Source: an uncultured Geobacter sp. (GTDB taxonomy: Bacteria; Desulfobacterota; Desulfuromonadia; Geobacterales; Geobacteraceae). Taken from it: a stretch of DNA of 64,000 bases. The stretch lies in assembly GCA_903915655.1 (NCBI GenBank), contig CAIWTU010000083.1, positions 62,001-126,000 of the forward strand, written 5' to 3'. A program made the translations under genes and the position numbers. Below the pieces are notes generated by a model. The model saw nothing but the letters and a program-made list of their open reading frames with translations. It was not told where the DNA came from and searched no databases. Shown here in pieces: positions 29,849-39,382 of this stretch. The stretch's first letter is position 1; each line of letters opens with the position of its first letter.

Positions 29849-30448
29849 TTACATTCCAGTTAATGGACGCAGCTCGCCGGGGGCGACCAGAAAAAAAACC
29901 CTGAAAAGAGTGTACTTGTAAAACTCGCTGAAAAGGAGGCGGAAGCTCCCGCCATGACTCCACCATTCCTCTTTCAGGTTCTTGCTGTCGACCGGGCAGG
30001 GATAGATGGCGATATTCTTTGGCAGGACATTCTGGAAAATCAGCACAGCCCGCTTCATGTGATAGCGGGAGGTAATAAGCTGAATCGAGGCAACCTTTTT
30101 ATCAAGGATAAACCCCCTTGCCTGCAGAGCGTTTTCCAGGGTATTTCGGGAAACCTTTTCCAGAAACACCCCCTCCCCTCTCCGTTCTCCGATCCTTTCC
30201 CGATACAGATCGGTCTTGCGCACCGAGGGATCCACACCGACAAGAAAGAGCCAGCGGGCATGGTCTTTCCGGTAGAGTTTCACCCCTTCTTCGACACGCC
30301 CCCGGCCTCCGGTCAGTACGACAATGGCATCCGTTCTCAACTCCCGCTGGCGAACTGAATAGGTCCCATAGGTGAAATCGATAAAGAGTAGCGTTACGGC
30401 AGTCAGCAGAATCAACAGCAGTATCAAAAATCCTTTAACAAAAGACAC
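29849..30448 (-). CDS. DUF218/YdcF-like membrane-anchored protein
   Basis: A 199-residue protein. One N-terminal membrane helix (about 5-25, '[20 protein letters not shown]'-like) anchors a DUF218 domain with '[19 protein letters not shown]' and '[18 protein letters not shown]'. Related proteins (SanA, YdcF, ElyC) act in or near cell-envelope synthesis, but the reaction is not settled. Convergent with metG; divergent from rpmB. Confidence 0.82.
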   Translation of the reverse strand: MSFVKGFLILLLILLTAVTLLFIDFTYGTYSVRQRELRTDAIVVLTGGRGRVEEGVKLYRKDHARWLFLVGVDPSVRKTDLYRERIGERRGEGVFLEKVSRNTLENALQARGFILDKKVASIQLITSRYHMKRAVLIFQNVLPKNIAIYPCPVDSKNLKEEWWSHGGSFRLLFSEFYKYTLFRVFFLVAPGELRPLTGM

Positions 30449-30576
30449 GTCGGGAAGACCTCGGACAAGATAAGTTTATTCAATACGGTATGGCGATAAA
30501 ATTTTTCTTGCATATAATCAGACTATTTGTTAAGTTTCTACACTTTAGGATACTACTACTCAGAGGAGATGAAGAT

Positions 30577-30768
30577 ATGGCTAAAATCTGCGCAATATGT
30601 GGCAAGGGTCCCAGCTTCGGCAACAATGTGAGCCATGCCCACAATAAAACGGCAAAAATCTGGTATCCCAACCTTCAGAAAATCAAGGCGTTACGGAATG
30701 GAACGGTTAAAAGCATCAAGGTATGCACCCGCTGCATACGTTCAGGGCATGTTACCAAGGCGCTGTAG
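30577..30768 (+). CDS. rpmB: 50S ribosomal protein L28
   Basis: A 63-residue basic protein with two CxxC pairs ([11 protein letters not shown] near the start, CTRCIRSG near the end), the zinc-binding form of L28. The ATG at 30577 has GAGGAG upstream; the frame stays open further but without support. A TATAAT at 30513-30518 is a likely -10, with a poor -35. A strong terminator follows. Confidence 0.95.
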   Translation: MAKICAICGKGPSFGNNVSHAHNKTAKIWYPNLQKIKALRNGTVKSIKVCTRCIRSGHVTKAL

Positions 30769-30798
30769 CCGGCGCCCTGACCAGACAACGTTCAACAG

Positions 30799-30827
30799 GC
30801 CGCACGAGAAATCGCTGCGGCTTTTTC
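30799..30827 (+). terminator. Rho-independent terminator of rpmB
   Basis: GCCGCACGA, a GAAA tetraloop and TCG-C-TGCGGC form a stem with one bulged base, followed at once by TTTTTC. This has every mark of an intrinsic terminator. Confidence 0.8.
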
Positions 30828-30850
30828 TTTTGGAGACACTCCCCTCACTC

Positions 30851-31234
30851 TTACCTGCAGAGGGCGGTCACTTCTATCTCTACCGCAGCTCCCCTCGGCA
30901 GCCCTTTTACTTCAACTGTTGAACGTGCAGGGGGATTCAGCGGAAACCTCCTGCCATATATCTCGTTAACCGCAGCAAAATTTGCCAGATCGGTCAAGTA
31001 TACGGTACTCTTCACCACATCGGCAAAATCCAGGCCGGCGGCCTCAAGCAGAGCGGCAATATTTTCCATGACCAGTTCGGCTTGGCTGGCAACATCAGTC
31101 GTCAGCAACTGTCCATTCGCAGGGTCAAGAGGGATCTGACCGGAGAAAAAGACAAAACCGCCCCCTTTCACCCCTTGAGAATATGGTCCGATAGCCTCTG
31201 GCGCCCCCTTGGTAAAAACTATTTCCTTAGCCAT
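30851..31234 (-). CDS. ridA: RidA-family 2-iminobutanoate/2-iminopropanoate deaminase
   Basis: A 127-residue protein. The family signatures are 'KGAPEAIGPYSQGV' near the start and 'RSTVEVKGLPRGAAVEIEV' near the end, where the Arg and Glu form the active site. RidA clears reactive imines made by PLP enzymes. It lies just downstream of rel on the same strand with a 70-base gap. Confidence 0.93.
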   Translation of the reverse strand: MAKEIVFTKGAPEAIGPYSQGVKGGGFVFFSGQIPLDPANGQLLTTDVASQAELVMENIAALLEAAGLDFADVVKSTVYLTDLANFAAVNEIYGRRFPLNPPARSTVEVKGLPRGAAVEIEVTALCR

Positions 31235-31304
31235 TTAGAATCCCTCTTTTTCTGAATTTTTCAAAATATCGGTCAACCGAACGCATCCTCTATTCCCGTC
31301 CACT

Positions 31305-33455
31305 TTATCTTTTCAACCGGTCCACTTTGATAACACCACTGACCTTCATTATGTTGTTAATTACCCGGTTCAAGTGGTCCAAATCGGTAACTTCAACCTG
31401 AAAAATATTGACCCCTCGCTTGTCTACAGTACTCTGCACAAAGGCACTGGCAATGTTTGCCTCACAATTTGTGATCACCTGGGTGATATTGGCCAGTATC
31501 CCCTTCTGGTCATGGCATGAGACGCGTATTTTAACAGGGAGTACCGTACCTTTATCCTGATTCCAGGCGACGTCTACACGTCGCTCAGGATCGATTTCCA
31601 GGGCAAACTGACAATCGGCAGCATGCACTGTAACGCCGCGGCCACGCGTAATGAAACCGACTACCTCATCCCCCCGCACCGGATTGCAGCATTTGCCGAA
31701 ACGGACCAGGACATCTTCGATACCGCTGATCTGGATCGCATCGGATGACTTCCGAGTCAGCTTGTTCAAAACCTTCGTGAGACGGGTTTCCTTGCGCTCC
31801 TTCTGCTCCTCCATCTTGTGATCGGGTATCAGCTTACCGATCAGCTGATTGCAGGAAAGTTTTCCGTAGCCGACTGCGGCCATCAGATCTTCATCACCAA
31901 CAAGCCCGAACTCCGTCGCTACCTTTTTCAGTTCGCCGATCTTCTGCAGCTTGCCGAAGTTGAGATTATAACGCCTGAACTCCTTTTCGCAGATTTCTCT
32001 CCCCAGGGCTATACTCCGCTTCCGTTCCTCGGTCTTTATCCAGGCTCGAATCTTGTTCCTGGCCCGCGAACTCTTGACTAATTTCAGCCAGTCCTTGCTC
32101 GGGGTGTGATGGGGCGAAGTAACTATTTCTACGATGTCACCGATTTTCAGTTCATATTTGAGCGGAACCAGCTTTCCGTTCACCTTGGCGCCCACACAGC
32201 GGTGACCGACATCGGTGTGGACACTGTAGGCAAAATCAACGGGCGTGGCGCCTTTGGGAAAACCCTTCACATCGCCATTCGGGGTAAAGACGTAGACTTC
32301 TTCAGGGAACAACTCCACCTTTACGGTTGCCATGAACTCCGATGAATCCTGCAGTTCCTGCTGCCACTCAAGGAGCTGCCTGAGCCAGGCGAACCGCTTT
32401 ACTTCACGCTCATCGTACCCTTTCCCTTCCTTGTACTTCCAGTGGGCAGCAATCCCTGCCTCGGCAACCCTGTGCATCTCCAAGGTACGGATCTGCACCT
32501 CCATTCGCTCGCCATAGGGACCGATTACTGTCGTATGAAGCGACTGGTACATGTTCCCCTTCGGCATCGCAATGTAATCCTTGAAGCGTCCAGGGATAGG
32601 TTTCCATGTAGAATGTATTATGCCGAGAACCCCATAGCACTCACGGATATCTTCCACCAGGATGCGGATAGCAACCAGATCGTAAATCTCATCAATATCT
32701 ACGTTGCGACTCTCCATCTTGTTATAGATTGAATAGAGATGCTTGCTCCGACCGGAAACGTCCCCCTTTATCCCATGTTCTACAAGTTTTTTGGCGATAA
32801 TCTCCTGGACATCCACCACATAACTTTCCCGCTCCATCTTTTTCTTGGTGACCTTGGCGGCAAGATCGTAGTAAAGCTGCGGGTTCAGATAGCGGAACGA
32901 AAGGTCCTCCAGTTCGCCCTTCAACCTTGATATTCCTAAACGGTGAGCCATCGGAGCGTAGATGTCGAGGGTTTCCTTGGCAATAGTGCGCTGTTTGGGC
33001 TCGGGGTGGTACTGAAGCGTGCGCATATTGTGGAGTCGATCCGCCAACTTTACCAGTAATACCCGGATGTCATTCGCCATAGCCAAAAGCATCTTGCGGA
33101 AATTTTCCGCCTGGCTTTCCTCTTTGGTCTTGAAATAAATCTTGCTGATCTTGGTGACACCGTCAACCAGATTGGCCACCTCGGCGCCGAATACATTCAC
33201 CAGCTCTTCGTAGGTGGTCAGGGTATCTTCAAGGGTGTCATGCAGGAGGCCGGTTACTACGGTCGGGACATCAAGCTTGAGTTCGGCCAGAACCGCTGCC
33301 ACCTCCATCGGATGGATGAGATAAGGCTCTCCCGACAGGCGTATCTGTCCCTGGTGCACCTTGGCACAAAAGACATAAGCCTTTTTGATCATATCGAGGT
33401 CGGCTGCAGGATTATACGAAGCGACCCTGTCAAGAATATCGTTTAACCTAATCAT
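31305..33455 (-). CDS. rel: Bifunctional (p)ppGpp synthetase/hydrolase Rel
   Basis: A 716-residue protein with all domains of the long Rel/SpoT family: the HD hydrolase ('HPMEVAAVLAEL', 'HDTLEDT'), the synthetase ('DLVAIRILVEDIRECYGVLG', 'GRFKDYIAMPKGNMYQSLHT'), TGS ('VYVFTPNGDVKGFPKGATPVD'), a helical and zinc-finger part ('GKCCNPV') and a C-terminal ACT domain. Intact HD residues point to both making and breaking ppGpp. The true start is ATG at 33455; the open frame above it runs into the rpoZ terminator. Confidence 0.95.
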   Translation of the reverse strand: MIRLNDILDRVASYNPAADLDMIKKAYVFCAKVHQGQIRLSGEPYLIHPMEVAAVLAELKLDVPTVVTGLLHDTLEDTLTTYEELVNVFGAEVANLVDGVTKISKIYFKTKEESQAENFRKMLLAMANDIRVLLVKLADRLHNMRTLQYHPEPKQRTIAKETLDIYAPMAHRLGISRLKGELEDLSFRYLNPQLYYDLAAKVTKKKMERESYVVDVQEIIAKKLVEHGIKGDVSGRSKHLYSIYNKMESRNVDIDEIYDLVAIRILVEDIRECYGVLGIIHSTWKPIPGRFKDYIAMPKGNMYQSLHTTVIGPYGERMEVQIRTLEMHRVAEAGIAAHWKYKEGKGYDEREVKRFAWLRQLLEWQQELQDSSEFMATVKVELFPEEVYVFTPNGDVKGFPKGATPVDFAYSVHTDVGHRCVGAKVNGKLVPLKYELKIGDIVEIVTSPHHTPSKDWLKLVKSSRARNKIRAWIKTEERKRSIALGREICEKEFRRYNLNFGKLQKIGELKKVATEFGLVGDEDLMAAVGYGKLSCNQLIGKLIPDHKMEEQKERKETRLTKVLNKLTRKSSDAIQISGIEDVLVRFGKCCNPVRGDEVVGFITRGRGVTVHAADCQFALEIDPERRVDVAWNQDKGTVLPVKIRVSCHDQKGILANITQVITNCEANIASAFVQSTVDKRGVNIFQVEVTDLDHLNRVINNIMKVSGVIKVDRLKR

Positions 33456-33522
33456 ACCTGGGCTGCACCGTAAATTTAAAGAGTGATTGAATCTGTCGGC
33501 AGAAAATAGAAGGGCTTGAGAT

Positions 33523-33553
33523 AAAAAAAAGGCGGCAGCTGTTGAGCTCCGCC
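33523..33553 (-). terminator. Rho-independent terminator of rpoZ
   Basis: On the minus strand GGCGGAGCT, a CAAC loop and AGCTGCCGCC pair with one bulge, followed by a run of eight T (33523-33530). It ends transcription of the yicC-gmk-rpoZ group before rel, so rel needs its own promoter or read-through. Confidence 0.8.
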
Positions 33554-33568
33554 CCCTGACTACAGGCT

Positions 33569-33778
33569 TCACCTATTCTTTTTGGGTACTATCTCATAAC
33601 CGAGCTCGCCCGATGCTATCTCACGCAACGCAATAACGATGTTCTTGTTGCTCGCTTTGTTCTCGATGAGGGGTTTTGAATTCTTGAATAACTGCTTAAC
33701 CCTCTTTGCTGCCAGCATAACCAACAGAAACCTGTTTTCTACCTTTTCGAGACAATCTTCAACTGTAACCCTTGCCAT
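33569..33778 (-). CDS. rpoZ: RNA polymerase omega subunit
   Basis: A 69-residue protein with the omega signature '[20 protein letters not shown]' (first 20 residues) and 'AAKRVKQL'. Omega folds beta-prime and forms part of the ppGpp site, which fits its place beside rel. The start is ATG at 33778; the longer open frame upstream reads through a heptamer repeat. Confidence 0.95.
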   Translation of the reverse strand: MARVTVEDCLEKVENRFLLVMLAAKRVKQLFKNSKPLIENKASNKNIVIALREIASGELGYEIVPKKNR

Positions 33779-33800
33779 AAATACTCCTTTTAATAAATAA

Positions 33801-33835
33801 GTCGCCGGTCGCCAGCATCTGACCGCCAGCCACCG
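33801..33835. repeat. Heptameric repeat between gmk and rpoZ
   Basis: Units GTCGCCG, GTCGCCA, GCATCTG, ACCGCCA, GCCACCG keep a 7-base period in the short gap between the two genes. Same form as the arrays at 10390, 19353 and 38941. Confidence 0.55.
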
Positions 33836-33841
33836 TGACAT

Positions 33842-34453
33842 TCATTGTATATCGAAAATCTCTGAAACCGCTTTTAAAACCCTTCCCGTACGGCAATGCT
33901 CGGCAAGCAGAACCGATTTAAGCTCATCTGCTGCCTGTTGAAACAGCACATTTACGATTATGTAGTCGTACCAGCGGGATTCCCTGATTTCATCAGTGGC
34001 AGCTTCAAGTCGGCGTTCTATCGTCTCGGGAGTTTCAGAATTCCTCTGGTTCAGCCTGCGACGCAGCTCCTGTAAGTCGGGGGGGAGGATAAAAATATAT
34101 ACACCGCAGCCAAAGCGTTCCTTTAATTTCAGCGCACCTTGACAGTCTATGTCGAGAATTACATCAACACCGTCGTGGCGAAACTCCTCAAGGGTCTTTA
34201 TTGCCGTGCCGTACATATTCCCATGGACATGAGCCCACTCTGCGAACTCGCCCGCATCCACCATCCGCAAAAATTCTCCCGGTGAAACAAAGAAATAGTC
34301 GACCCCGTGAATCTCACCTGGCCTTGCAGTACGGGTGGTGTGACTTACAGAATGCCGCAGGTTAGGCAAAATGTCAACGACTTCCTTACAGAGAGACGTC
34401 TTGCCGGCACCTGATGGCGCTGAAACGATATACAGTAATCCTTCCCTTTTCAT
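33842..34453 (-). CDS. gmk: Guanylate kinase
   Basis: A 203-residue enzyme that turns GMP into GDP. P-loop SAPSGAGKTSL (about 10-20); GMP-binding residues in 'SHTTRTARPGEIHGVDYFF'; lid 'RLNQRNSETPETIERRL'. Belongs to the yicC-gmk-rpoZ operon common to proteobacteria; it also feeds the ppGpp pathway. Confidence 0.96.
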   Translation of the reverse strand: MKREGLLYIVSAPSGAGKTSLCKEVVDILPNLRHSVSHTTRTARPGEIHGVDYFFVSPGEFLRMVDAGEFAEWAHVHGNMYGTAIKTLEEFRHDGVDVILDIDCQGALKLKERFGCGVYIFILPPDLQELRRRLNQRNSETPETIERRLEAATDEIRESRWYDYIIVNVLFQQAADELKSVLLAEHCRTGRVLKAVSEIFDIQ

Positions 34454-34493
34454 CCTTCATCCCCAATTGTGGATCACAGATAATTCGATGCCG

Positions 34494-35369
34494 TTATTCG
34501 ATATTCTGGACCTGTTCGCGAATCTTTTCGATCTCGGTCTTCAATTCAACAACAAGGTATGTTATCTCAGCATCGTTGGCCTTTGATCCTATAGTATTTA
34601 TCTCACGTCCCATCTCCTGGAGAAGAAAATCGAGCTTTCTACCAACTGGTTCAGCAAGGGAGAGCGCCATATCAAACTGCTTGAAATGGCTGTCAAGCCT
34701 GACCAATTCCTCTGTAATATCAGAACGGTCGGCCATAAGGGCAACTTCCTGGGCCAGGCGCTCTGGATCCAGATTACTGTCGAGTTCAAATCGCGCCAGA
34801 CGTTCTTTCAGCTTCTGCCAATAGCCAGCTACAACTTCAGGTGCCCGCATGGCTACCTTGCCGGTGACAAAGGAGACAATCTCTCTCCTTTTGCGCAGAT
34901 CAGCCAGCAAGGCCTCCCCCTCCCGCATCCGCATGGAGTAAATAGAGTCAACGGCATCGCCTACAGCGGCGAACAACGCGTCCTGCAGCGCTTCATCTAC
35001 TAGCAAGCTATCGCTGGCGATCAACACATCTCTCTGGGTGGCGATAAGAGAGAGGGTAACCTCATCGGCAAGACCAAGTTCGGTTTTCAGGGCAGCAAAC
35101 GCATCGTGATAGGCCCTGGCCAGCGGCAGGTTGACGGTAACTGGAGAGCTTTCCATTTCTATATCGTGCTGGATGAAAACCTCGATTTTGCCCCGCTTGA
35201 GCCGGTCTGCAACGGCTTTCTTGATCTCGCTTTCAAAGCAGGTCAGATTCCTGGGCAACCTTACGGAAATCTCTCCATAACGGTGGTTTACCGAACGTAT
35301 CTCGACAGTTATCCGTCCTCTCCCGTAGGTGGATTCTGACTTGCCGTAACCGGTCATGCTCTGTACCAT
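34494..35369 (-). CDS. YicC-family protein (endoribonuclease YicC type)
   Basis: A 291-residue protein with the family ends: 'QSMTGYGKSE' at the start and 'EINTIGSKANDAEITYLVVE' near the C terminus. YicC proteins are ribonucleases in some species; the target here is unknown. I took the ATG at 35369, which overlaps the preceding stop (TGATG) and has GGAGGGGG upstream; GTG at 35372 is the alternative. Confidence 0.9.
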   Translation of the reverse strand: MVQSMTGYGKSESTYGRGRITVEIRSVNHRYGEISVRLPRNLTCFESEIKKAVADRLKRGKIEVFIQHDIEMESSPVTVNLPLARAYHDAFAALKTELGLADEVTLSLIATQRDVLIASDSLLVDEALQDALFAAVGDAVDSIYSMRMREGEALLADLRKRREIVSFVTGKVAMRAPEVVAGYWQKLKERLARFELDSNLDPERLAQEVALMADRSDITEELVRLDSHFKQFDMALSLAEPVGRKLDFLLQEMGREINTIGSKANDAEITYLVVELKTEIEKIREQVQNIE

Positions 35370-36025
35370 CACACCCCCTCCTTCTTTGCTGCGCCAAGCA
35401 ACGCCAGGATATCCTGATGCCGGTCAATCCTTGCCAGACACGGCATATCCGACTTATAGGCAATAAACGGGACCCCGGCCGCCCGTGAAGCCTGACAATC
35501 AAGCTCGGAATCTCCGACAAAGAGCGCCTCACCCGGTTCGATAGCGTAATATTCCAGCAGTTTCAACAATGGCTCAGGATGGGGTTTTGGATGACTCACC
35601 CTGGCTGCCGTCATAACACAGCTGAAGTAGCTGGCCAGTCCGAAATGCTCCAGCAGCATTTCCATTGAAGTCGAACGATTGGTGCATATCGCCAACCGGA
35701 CTGAACCCTGCAGCGAATCGACTGTTTCCCGAAAACCGTCCTCCAACTTCATGTAGGGGAGCAGAAGACGATAATCTATCGTTCCGGCAAAATTCAGGGC
35801 CGCTTTGCATCGGCCGTCACTTTCAAAAAAATGCGCCAGGACTTCCCTGCTGGCACTGGTGTGCAGCAGGTGCATGATCTCTTTGTTTTCCCTGTCCGGT
35901 GGCTGTAGGCCGAAATGTTCCAGAATTATTGAGTAAAAAATAAAGTTAGCTTCCAGTGAATCGAAAATCACCCCATCACAGTCGTAAATCAGAGCACTGA
36001 AGCCGTTCAGCCGTTTTTCTCTCAC
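35369..36025 (-). CDS. HAD-superfamily phosphatase (phosphoglycolate phosphatase-like)
   Basis: A 218-residue HAD hydrolase. Motif I is YDCDGVIFDS (Asp nucleophile near residue 14), motif II 'ICTNRS', motif III/IV 'KPHPEPLLKLLEYY' and 'FVGDSELDCQASRAAG'. A cap-type C1 helical insert lies after motif I. It most resembles Gph/PpaX-type enzymes, but substrate cannot be told. Coupled to yicC by a TGATG overlap and abuts the HNH gene. Confidence 0.87.
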   Translation of the reverse strand: MREKRLNGFSALIYDCDGVIFDSLEANFIFYSIILEHFGLQPPDRENKEIMHLLHTSASREVLAHFFESDGRCKAALNFAGTIDYRLLLPYMKLEDGFRETVDSLQGSVRLAICTNRSTSMEMLLEHFGLASYFSCVMTAARVSHPKPHPEPLLKLLEYYAIEPGEALFVGDSELDCQASRAAGVPFIAYKSDMPCLARIDRHQDILALLGAAKKEGV

Positions 36026-36328
36026 TCAATATGCCCCATCGATTTCTAGATATTCCTCCCACTCCAGAGGAAGGAGGTATTTCTTTTTGCTGTTGCACTC
36101 CTTACAGGCCGGAGCAACATTACCGCGGGTACTCTTGCCGCCGCGGATTATCGGCACGAGGTGATCCATGGTCAGTTCATCGGCAGGAAAGGCACCGCGA
36201 CAGTAGTGACAGGAACCCTGCGCCAATCGGTTCTGCCACCAGCGTGACCTGCGCAATTCCCTGGCCTTATCTTTCTCCCGTTTTATTTCCTGTTCGGAAA
36301 CCTCGATAATGAAGTGATCCTGTATCAT
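36026..36328 (-). CDS. HNH endonuclease-domain protein
   Basis: A 100-residue protein. The HNH motif is complete: CHYCRGAF, then 'LTMDHLVPIIRGG' (His), 'NVAPACKECNSKKKY' (Asn, second zinc pair). The N terminus is basic and helical. Such small chromosomal HNH proteins are widespread with unknown targets. The stop is followed without a gap by the HAD gene. Confidence 0.85.
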   Translation of the reverse strand: MIQDHFIIEVSEQEIKREKDKARELRRSRWWQNRLAQGSCHYCRGAFPADELTMDHLVPIIRGGKSTRGNVAPACKECNSKKKYLLPLEWEEYLEIDGAY

Positions 36329-36334
36329 CCGGGT

Positions 36335-36781
36335 TCAGATCCCCATCCGTTTCTTATAATCCTCGATGGCGGATCTTGCCAGCAGATCGCACCGTTCATT
36401 TTCCAGGTGACCATCGTGGCCCCGTACCCAGGTCCAGGAGACCCTGTGTATTTTATCCTGCGCCAGCAGGCGCTCCCAGAGATCCCGGTTGAGCACCGGT
36501 TCTCTCCTGCTGTTTTTCCACTCCTTCTTTACCCATCCCCTGATCCACTCCGTCATCCCCTTGACCAGATACTGGGAATCGGTCGTAACTGTCACCTCGC
36601 AGGGGCGTTTGAGAGATTCCAGGGCCACTATGGCGCCGGTCAGCTCCATCCGGTTGTTGGTTGTCAGTTGTTCAGCTCCGGAAAGTTCCTTTTCTTTGGC
36701 GCCGCACCGCAGAACAGTACCGAACCCCCCAATCCCGGGGTTACCGCTGCAGGCGCCGTCGCAGAAAATTTCAACCTTCAT
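36335..36781 (-). CDS. rnhA: Ribonuclease HI
   Basis: A 148-residue enzyme that cuts RNA in RNA-DNA hybrids. The acidic catalytic residues are seen in '[12 protein letters not shown]' (Asp), '[14 protein letters not shown]' (Glu), 'TDSQYLVKG' (Asp) and '[11 protein letters not shown]' (Asp). The start ATG at 36781 has GAGGGAG upstream and overlaps the end of plsC by 11 bases. Confidence 0.95.
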   Translation of the reverse strand: MKVEIFCDGACSGNPGIGGFGTVLRCGAKEKELSGAEQLTTNNRMELTGAIVALESLKRPCEVTVTTDSQYLVKGMTEWIRGWVKKEWKNSRREPVLNRDLWERLLAQDKIHRVSWTWVRGHDGHLENERCDLLARSAIEDYKKRMGI

Positions 36782-37424
36782 TAACGTAGGCTCCCTCAGC
36801 TTTAAGCAGGTCGGCAATCCCGGCCATTACACGTTCAACTATCAGGATGTGTGTTTCCTTGCAATTCTGACGCTCCAAAAGATCGAAGAAATCTATCTGA
36901 CTGCCGAAAACGACCTTGGCCTGCTGCCCCATTCCTGGAAATTTCCAGTTATTAAGGCCGATTATCGCAGTCGGGATAACTATAGGGTGGGTATCGTAAA
37001 TAAGTTTGCCCACCCCACGGTTGCCTTTCCCAAGGACCCCTTTTTTATTTCTGGTTCCTTCCGGGAAAAGCATCACCTTTTGGTTGCCAAGAAGATCCGC
37101 AAGAACCTTCCCTGCCCTCACATCCCGCCCCCTTTTCACAGGGAAAGCCCCCCAGGATGAGTAGATCAGTCGCTGAAAGGGGTTGATAAACAATTCTTCC
37201 TTGGCCGGCGCCCAGAGCATCTGCATGGGGTGCTGCCTAAGGACTGCCCATGGAAGGAAAATGGTATCGTAGGCTGAAATGTGATTGGACGCAAAAAGAA
37301 CGCCGCCTTCCCCCGGGATATGTTCACTCCCCTTGACAAGAAAATGGTTAATGGTGGAAGCATAAAAACCAACTACGTGTGCCGAAAAAGTGACCCAGAA
37401 CCGACGAAAAAAAGATACTTTCAC
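36771..37424 (-). CDS. plsC: 1-acyl-sn-glycerol-3-phosphate acyltransferase
   Basis: A 217-residue membrane-associated acyltransferase making phosphatidic acid. The HX4D motif is '[10 protein letters not shown]' and the second block '[11 protein letters not shown]'. A hydrophobic N-terminal segment anchors it. The start is GTG at 37424 with AGAGG upstream. Some members of this family act on ornithine lipids instead, so the substrate is likely but not certain. Confidence 0.88.
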   Translation of the reverse strand: MKVSFFRRFWVTFSAHVVGFYASTINHFLVKGSEHIPGEGGVLFASNHISAYDTIFLPWAVLRQHPMQMLWAPAKEELFINPFQRLIYSSWGAFPVKRGRDVRAGKVLADLLGNQKVMLFPEGTRNKKGVLGKGNRGVGKLIYDTHPIVIPTAIIGLNNWKFPGMGQQAKVVFGSQIDFFDLLERQNCKETHILIVERVMAGIADLLKAEGAYVNEG

Positions 37425-37713
37425 ATAAACCTCTACTTAATCAGGAATAAACTCCACCGGTAAAAAAATAGGGCAGAAAAAAACAGCCGTTACAAGGAAC
37501 GAATCCCTCGAAAAAGCAGCGCTCAGATAGCTGCATCGTAATCCCAGAGGTTATAAGGCAACAGTGTAAAGAGGCTTTTTCAAAACCGCCTACATTTTAT
37601 AGCATTTTTCCGGGGGTCACGGCAACCCTTATGCTTGCCGCCACGCAATTTCACTTCCGTATGGGTGATCCCTTGGCGTAGAACTGACGAAGTGCCAGAT
37701 AACAGCCTAACCA
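37425..37713. other. Non-coding gap upstream of plsC
   Basis: 289 bases without a convincing gene. It must hold the promoter of the plsC group and the end of the Fe-S protein gene. I see no clear -35/-10 pair, terminator or repeat. Confidence 0.4.
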
Positions 37714-38547
37714 CTACCGTTTCCCAACAGGAATTGCCGACTCGCACGGTACGCCGGTCTGGCAGAGCCCGCAACCGACGGCATCGACACAATACTCTTT
37801 GCCGACCGCACCGGTTATTTCCCTGTAAGTATAAAGGTAGCATTTCTTTTTGTCGTGCCCATCCCCGGAAATCGCGTCAGCCGGGCACCTGGCAATGCAG
37901 GCGCCGCATTGACCCTTATCATAGAAGAGACAGTTTCCCACCCGCCCCCTGTATGGACGAAGCGAGGAGGGTAGCACAAGGTCGGTAATCACGCTGCCGC
38001 AACGGTGGGCCACGCCCCTTTCCGTAATGAAGCCGTCATTAAGGCTGAACGTGCCGAGCCCCGCGGCATAGGCCGCATGCCGCTCGGACCAGGAGGAAGA
38101 AAGACCTTCGGAGGTTTTAACCATATGCCATCCCCCTGTCAGAATCGGAGCTACTCCCCGCTGGCCGATATTGGTCAAAAATTTCACCATATGCTCCCTG
38201 AGCAGGTTGTTGAACAGCTCCCCGTAGTTGCGGGTATATGCCCATTCACGTGACGGCCAGCGCTTCTGCCCGCGGTTGCTTGCACGGGTCTTAAAGGATA
38301 TGGGGAGTATCCAGCAGATCACCGTCCCCTCCACTTTCCGCAGGGGACCGGAAGCCGATTCCAGCAGTTCCAGCGGCGTCAGATGGTAGTCGCCTATTAT
38401 CCGTTTGTATTCCAGGAATAACGGATCGCCAATGGCTGCAAACCCGATAAGAGGTGCATCGAAGTAAGGATTTACGCTCTCCGGATGCCGGTTGGCCGGA
38501 CTTTCCAGTACAAATCGTGTAATCTCCTCGCAGATAGTTTTTCCCAT
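37714..38547 (-). CDS. 4Fe-4S protein related to epoxyqueuosine reductase (QueG-like)
   Basis: A 277-residue protein. The C-terminal ferredoxin part has 'CGACIARCPADAI' and further cysteines ('CVDAVGCGLCQTGVPC'), enough for two [4Fe-4S] clusters. The middle part ('GVAHRCGSVITDLVL') resembles QueG-type reductases, including the cobalamin-binding half, but the match is partial and I see no clear QueG active-site motif. It is probably an oxidoreductase of unknown substrate. Confidence 0.7.
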   Translation of the reverse strand: MGKTICEEITRFVLESPANRHPESVNPYFDAPLIGFAAIGDPLFLEYKRIIGDYHLTPLELLESASGPLRKVEGTVICWILPISFKTRASNRGQKRWPSREWAYTRNYGELFNNLLREHMVKFLTNIGQRGVAPILTGGWHMVKTSEGLSSSWSERHAAYAAGLGTFSLNDGFITERGVAHRCGSVITDLVLPSSLRPYRGRVGNCLFYDKGQCGACIARCPADAISGDGHDKKKCYLYTYREITGAVGKEYCVDAVGCGLCQTGVPCESAIPVGKR

Positions 38548-39025
38548 ATCGATATTATTCCCGCAGATGGTTGTATTCCTCCTGAGATCGATCGAACTGG
38601 TCAGACGGGTCCTTGCCGAAGGAGTAGCTTCCCGGATTCAGGTAGACAGGAGAATCCACTTCAGAGTTGCAGCTGTCATCGAAGAGAAGAAGTGTACTGT
38701 CCTCCGAGATATTTTCTGGGATGGTTTCACCATATTCGCCAAAAATTTTATCAGCGGAAAAGGTGACCGGCCATCGGTCCGATGGAGACAAAGCGGGGGG
38801 AGAGAAAAGGAATCTGCTGGTGAAGGGGCATTCCCTGTTGTTAAGAAACTCCAAAAGGCGCTGAGAGTAGCGGTGACCCGATAGGCGATAAATCACTTTA
38901 TCCAGTGCCCAATGATCCTTCAAAAACGCGGTTTTTAACAGTCACCAATTGCCAACCGCTAGTTCAGGGTGACAGAGTTTAATCCCGGAAATCATATCTG
39001 CCATAAAGGAGGTTGTAAAGCCCCC
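38548..39025. other. Gap between Fe-S protein and gvpJ, no convincing gene
   Basis: 478 bases. A 122-codon frame on the minus strand (38555-38923) begins with TTG and has no ribosome site; an overlapping plus-strand frame is no better. A heptamer-type repeat lies at 38941-38975. The gap marks the edge of the gas-vesicle locus and may hold gene remnants. Confidence 0.4.
38941..38975. repeat. Heptameric repeat at the edge of the gas-vesicle locus
   Basis: GTCACCA, ATTGCCA, ACCGCTA, GTTCAGG, GTGACAG: period 7, more decayed than the other three arrays in the window. Confidence 0.45.
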
Positions 39026-39355
39026 CTATCCATCTCCAACCTTCACCCCGGACGCAAGCGAGGTTTCGATACGTGCAAGTCGTTCCTCAAGCCTCTCCAT
39101 AACCTCCGGGAGCTCCTGCTGTTTTTTCGACCCGGAACAGAATGCGGGGTTGTTCACCCACCAGTCCATCCCCATCTCCTTGGCCTTATCAACAGAACAG
39201 ATGACGAGTCGGATCTGGATCGACAGTAATTCTACGTCGACGAGGTTGATGCGTATGTCACCAGCGATAACTATCCCTTTGTCCAGGATCCTTTCGAGAA
39301 GATCCGCGAGATTTGTACTTCCCAAAGAATGTCGGGCACCGCGTTCGATTGCCAT
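39026..39355 (-). CDS. gvpJ: Gas vesicle protein GvpJ (GvpA family)
   Basis: A 109-residue member of the GvpA fold family: '[20 protein letters not shown]' followed by 'INLVDVELLSIQIRLVICSVDKAKEMGMDWW'. The longer C-terminal tail with the WW and a charged helix distinguishes it from the shell protein GvpA and fits GvpJ, a minor protein thought to nucleate the vesicle tips. It is the last gene of the operon. Confidence 0.9.
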   Translation of the reverse strand: MAIERGARHSLGSTNLADLLERILDKGIVIAGDIRINLVDVELLSIQIRLVICSVDKAKEMGMDWWVNNPAFCSGSKKQQELPEVMERLEERLARIETSLASGVKVGDG

Positions 39356-39382
39356 TTAGTTTTCCTCCTTTTCACTAAGCTG

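Noticed and set aside
38555-38923. 122-codon frame on the minus strand before gvpJ
   Set aside because: Starts with TTG, has no ribosome site, matches nothing I know, and a plus-strand frame covers the same DNA.
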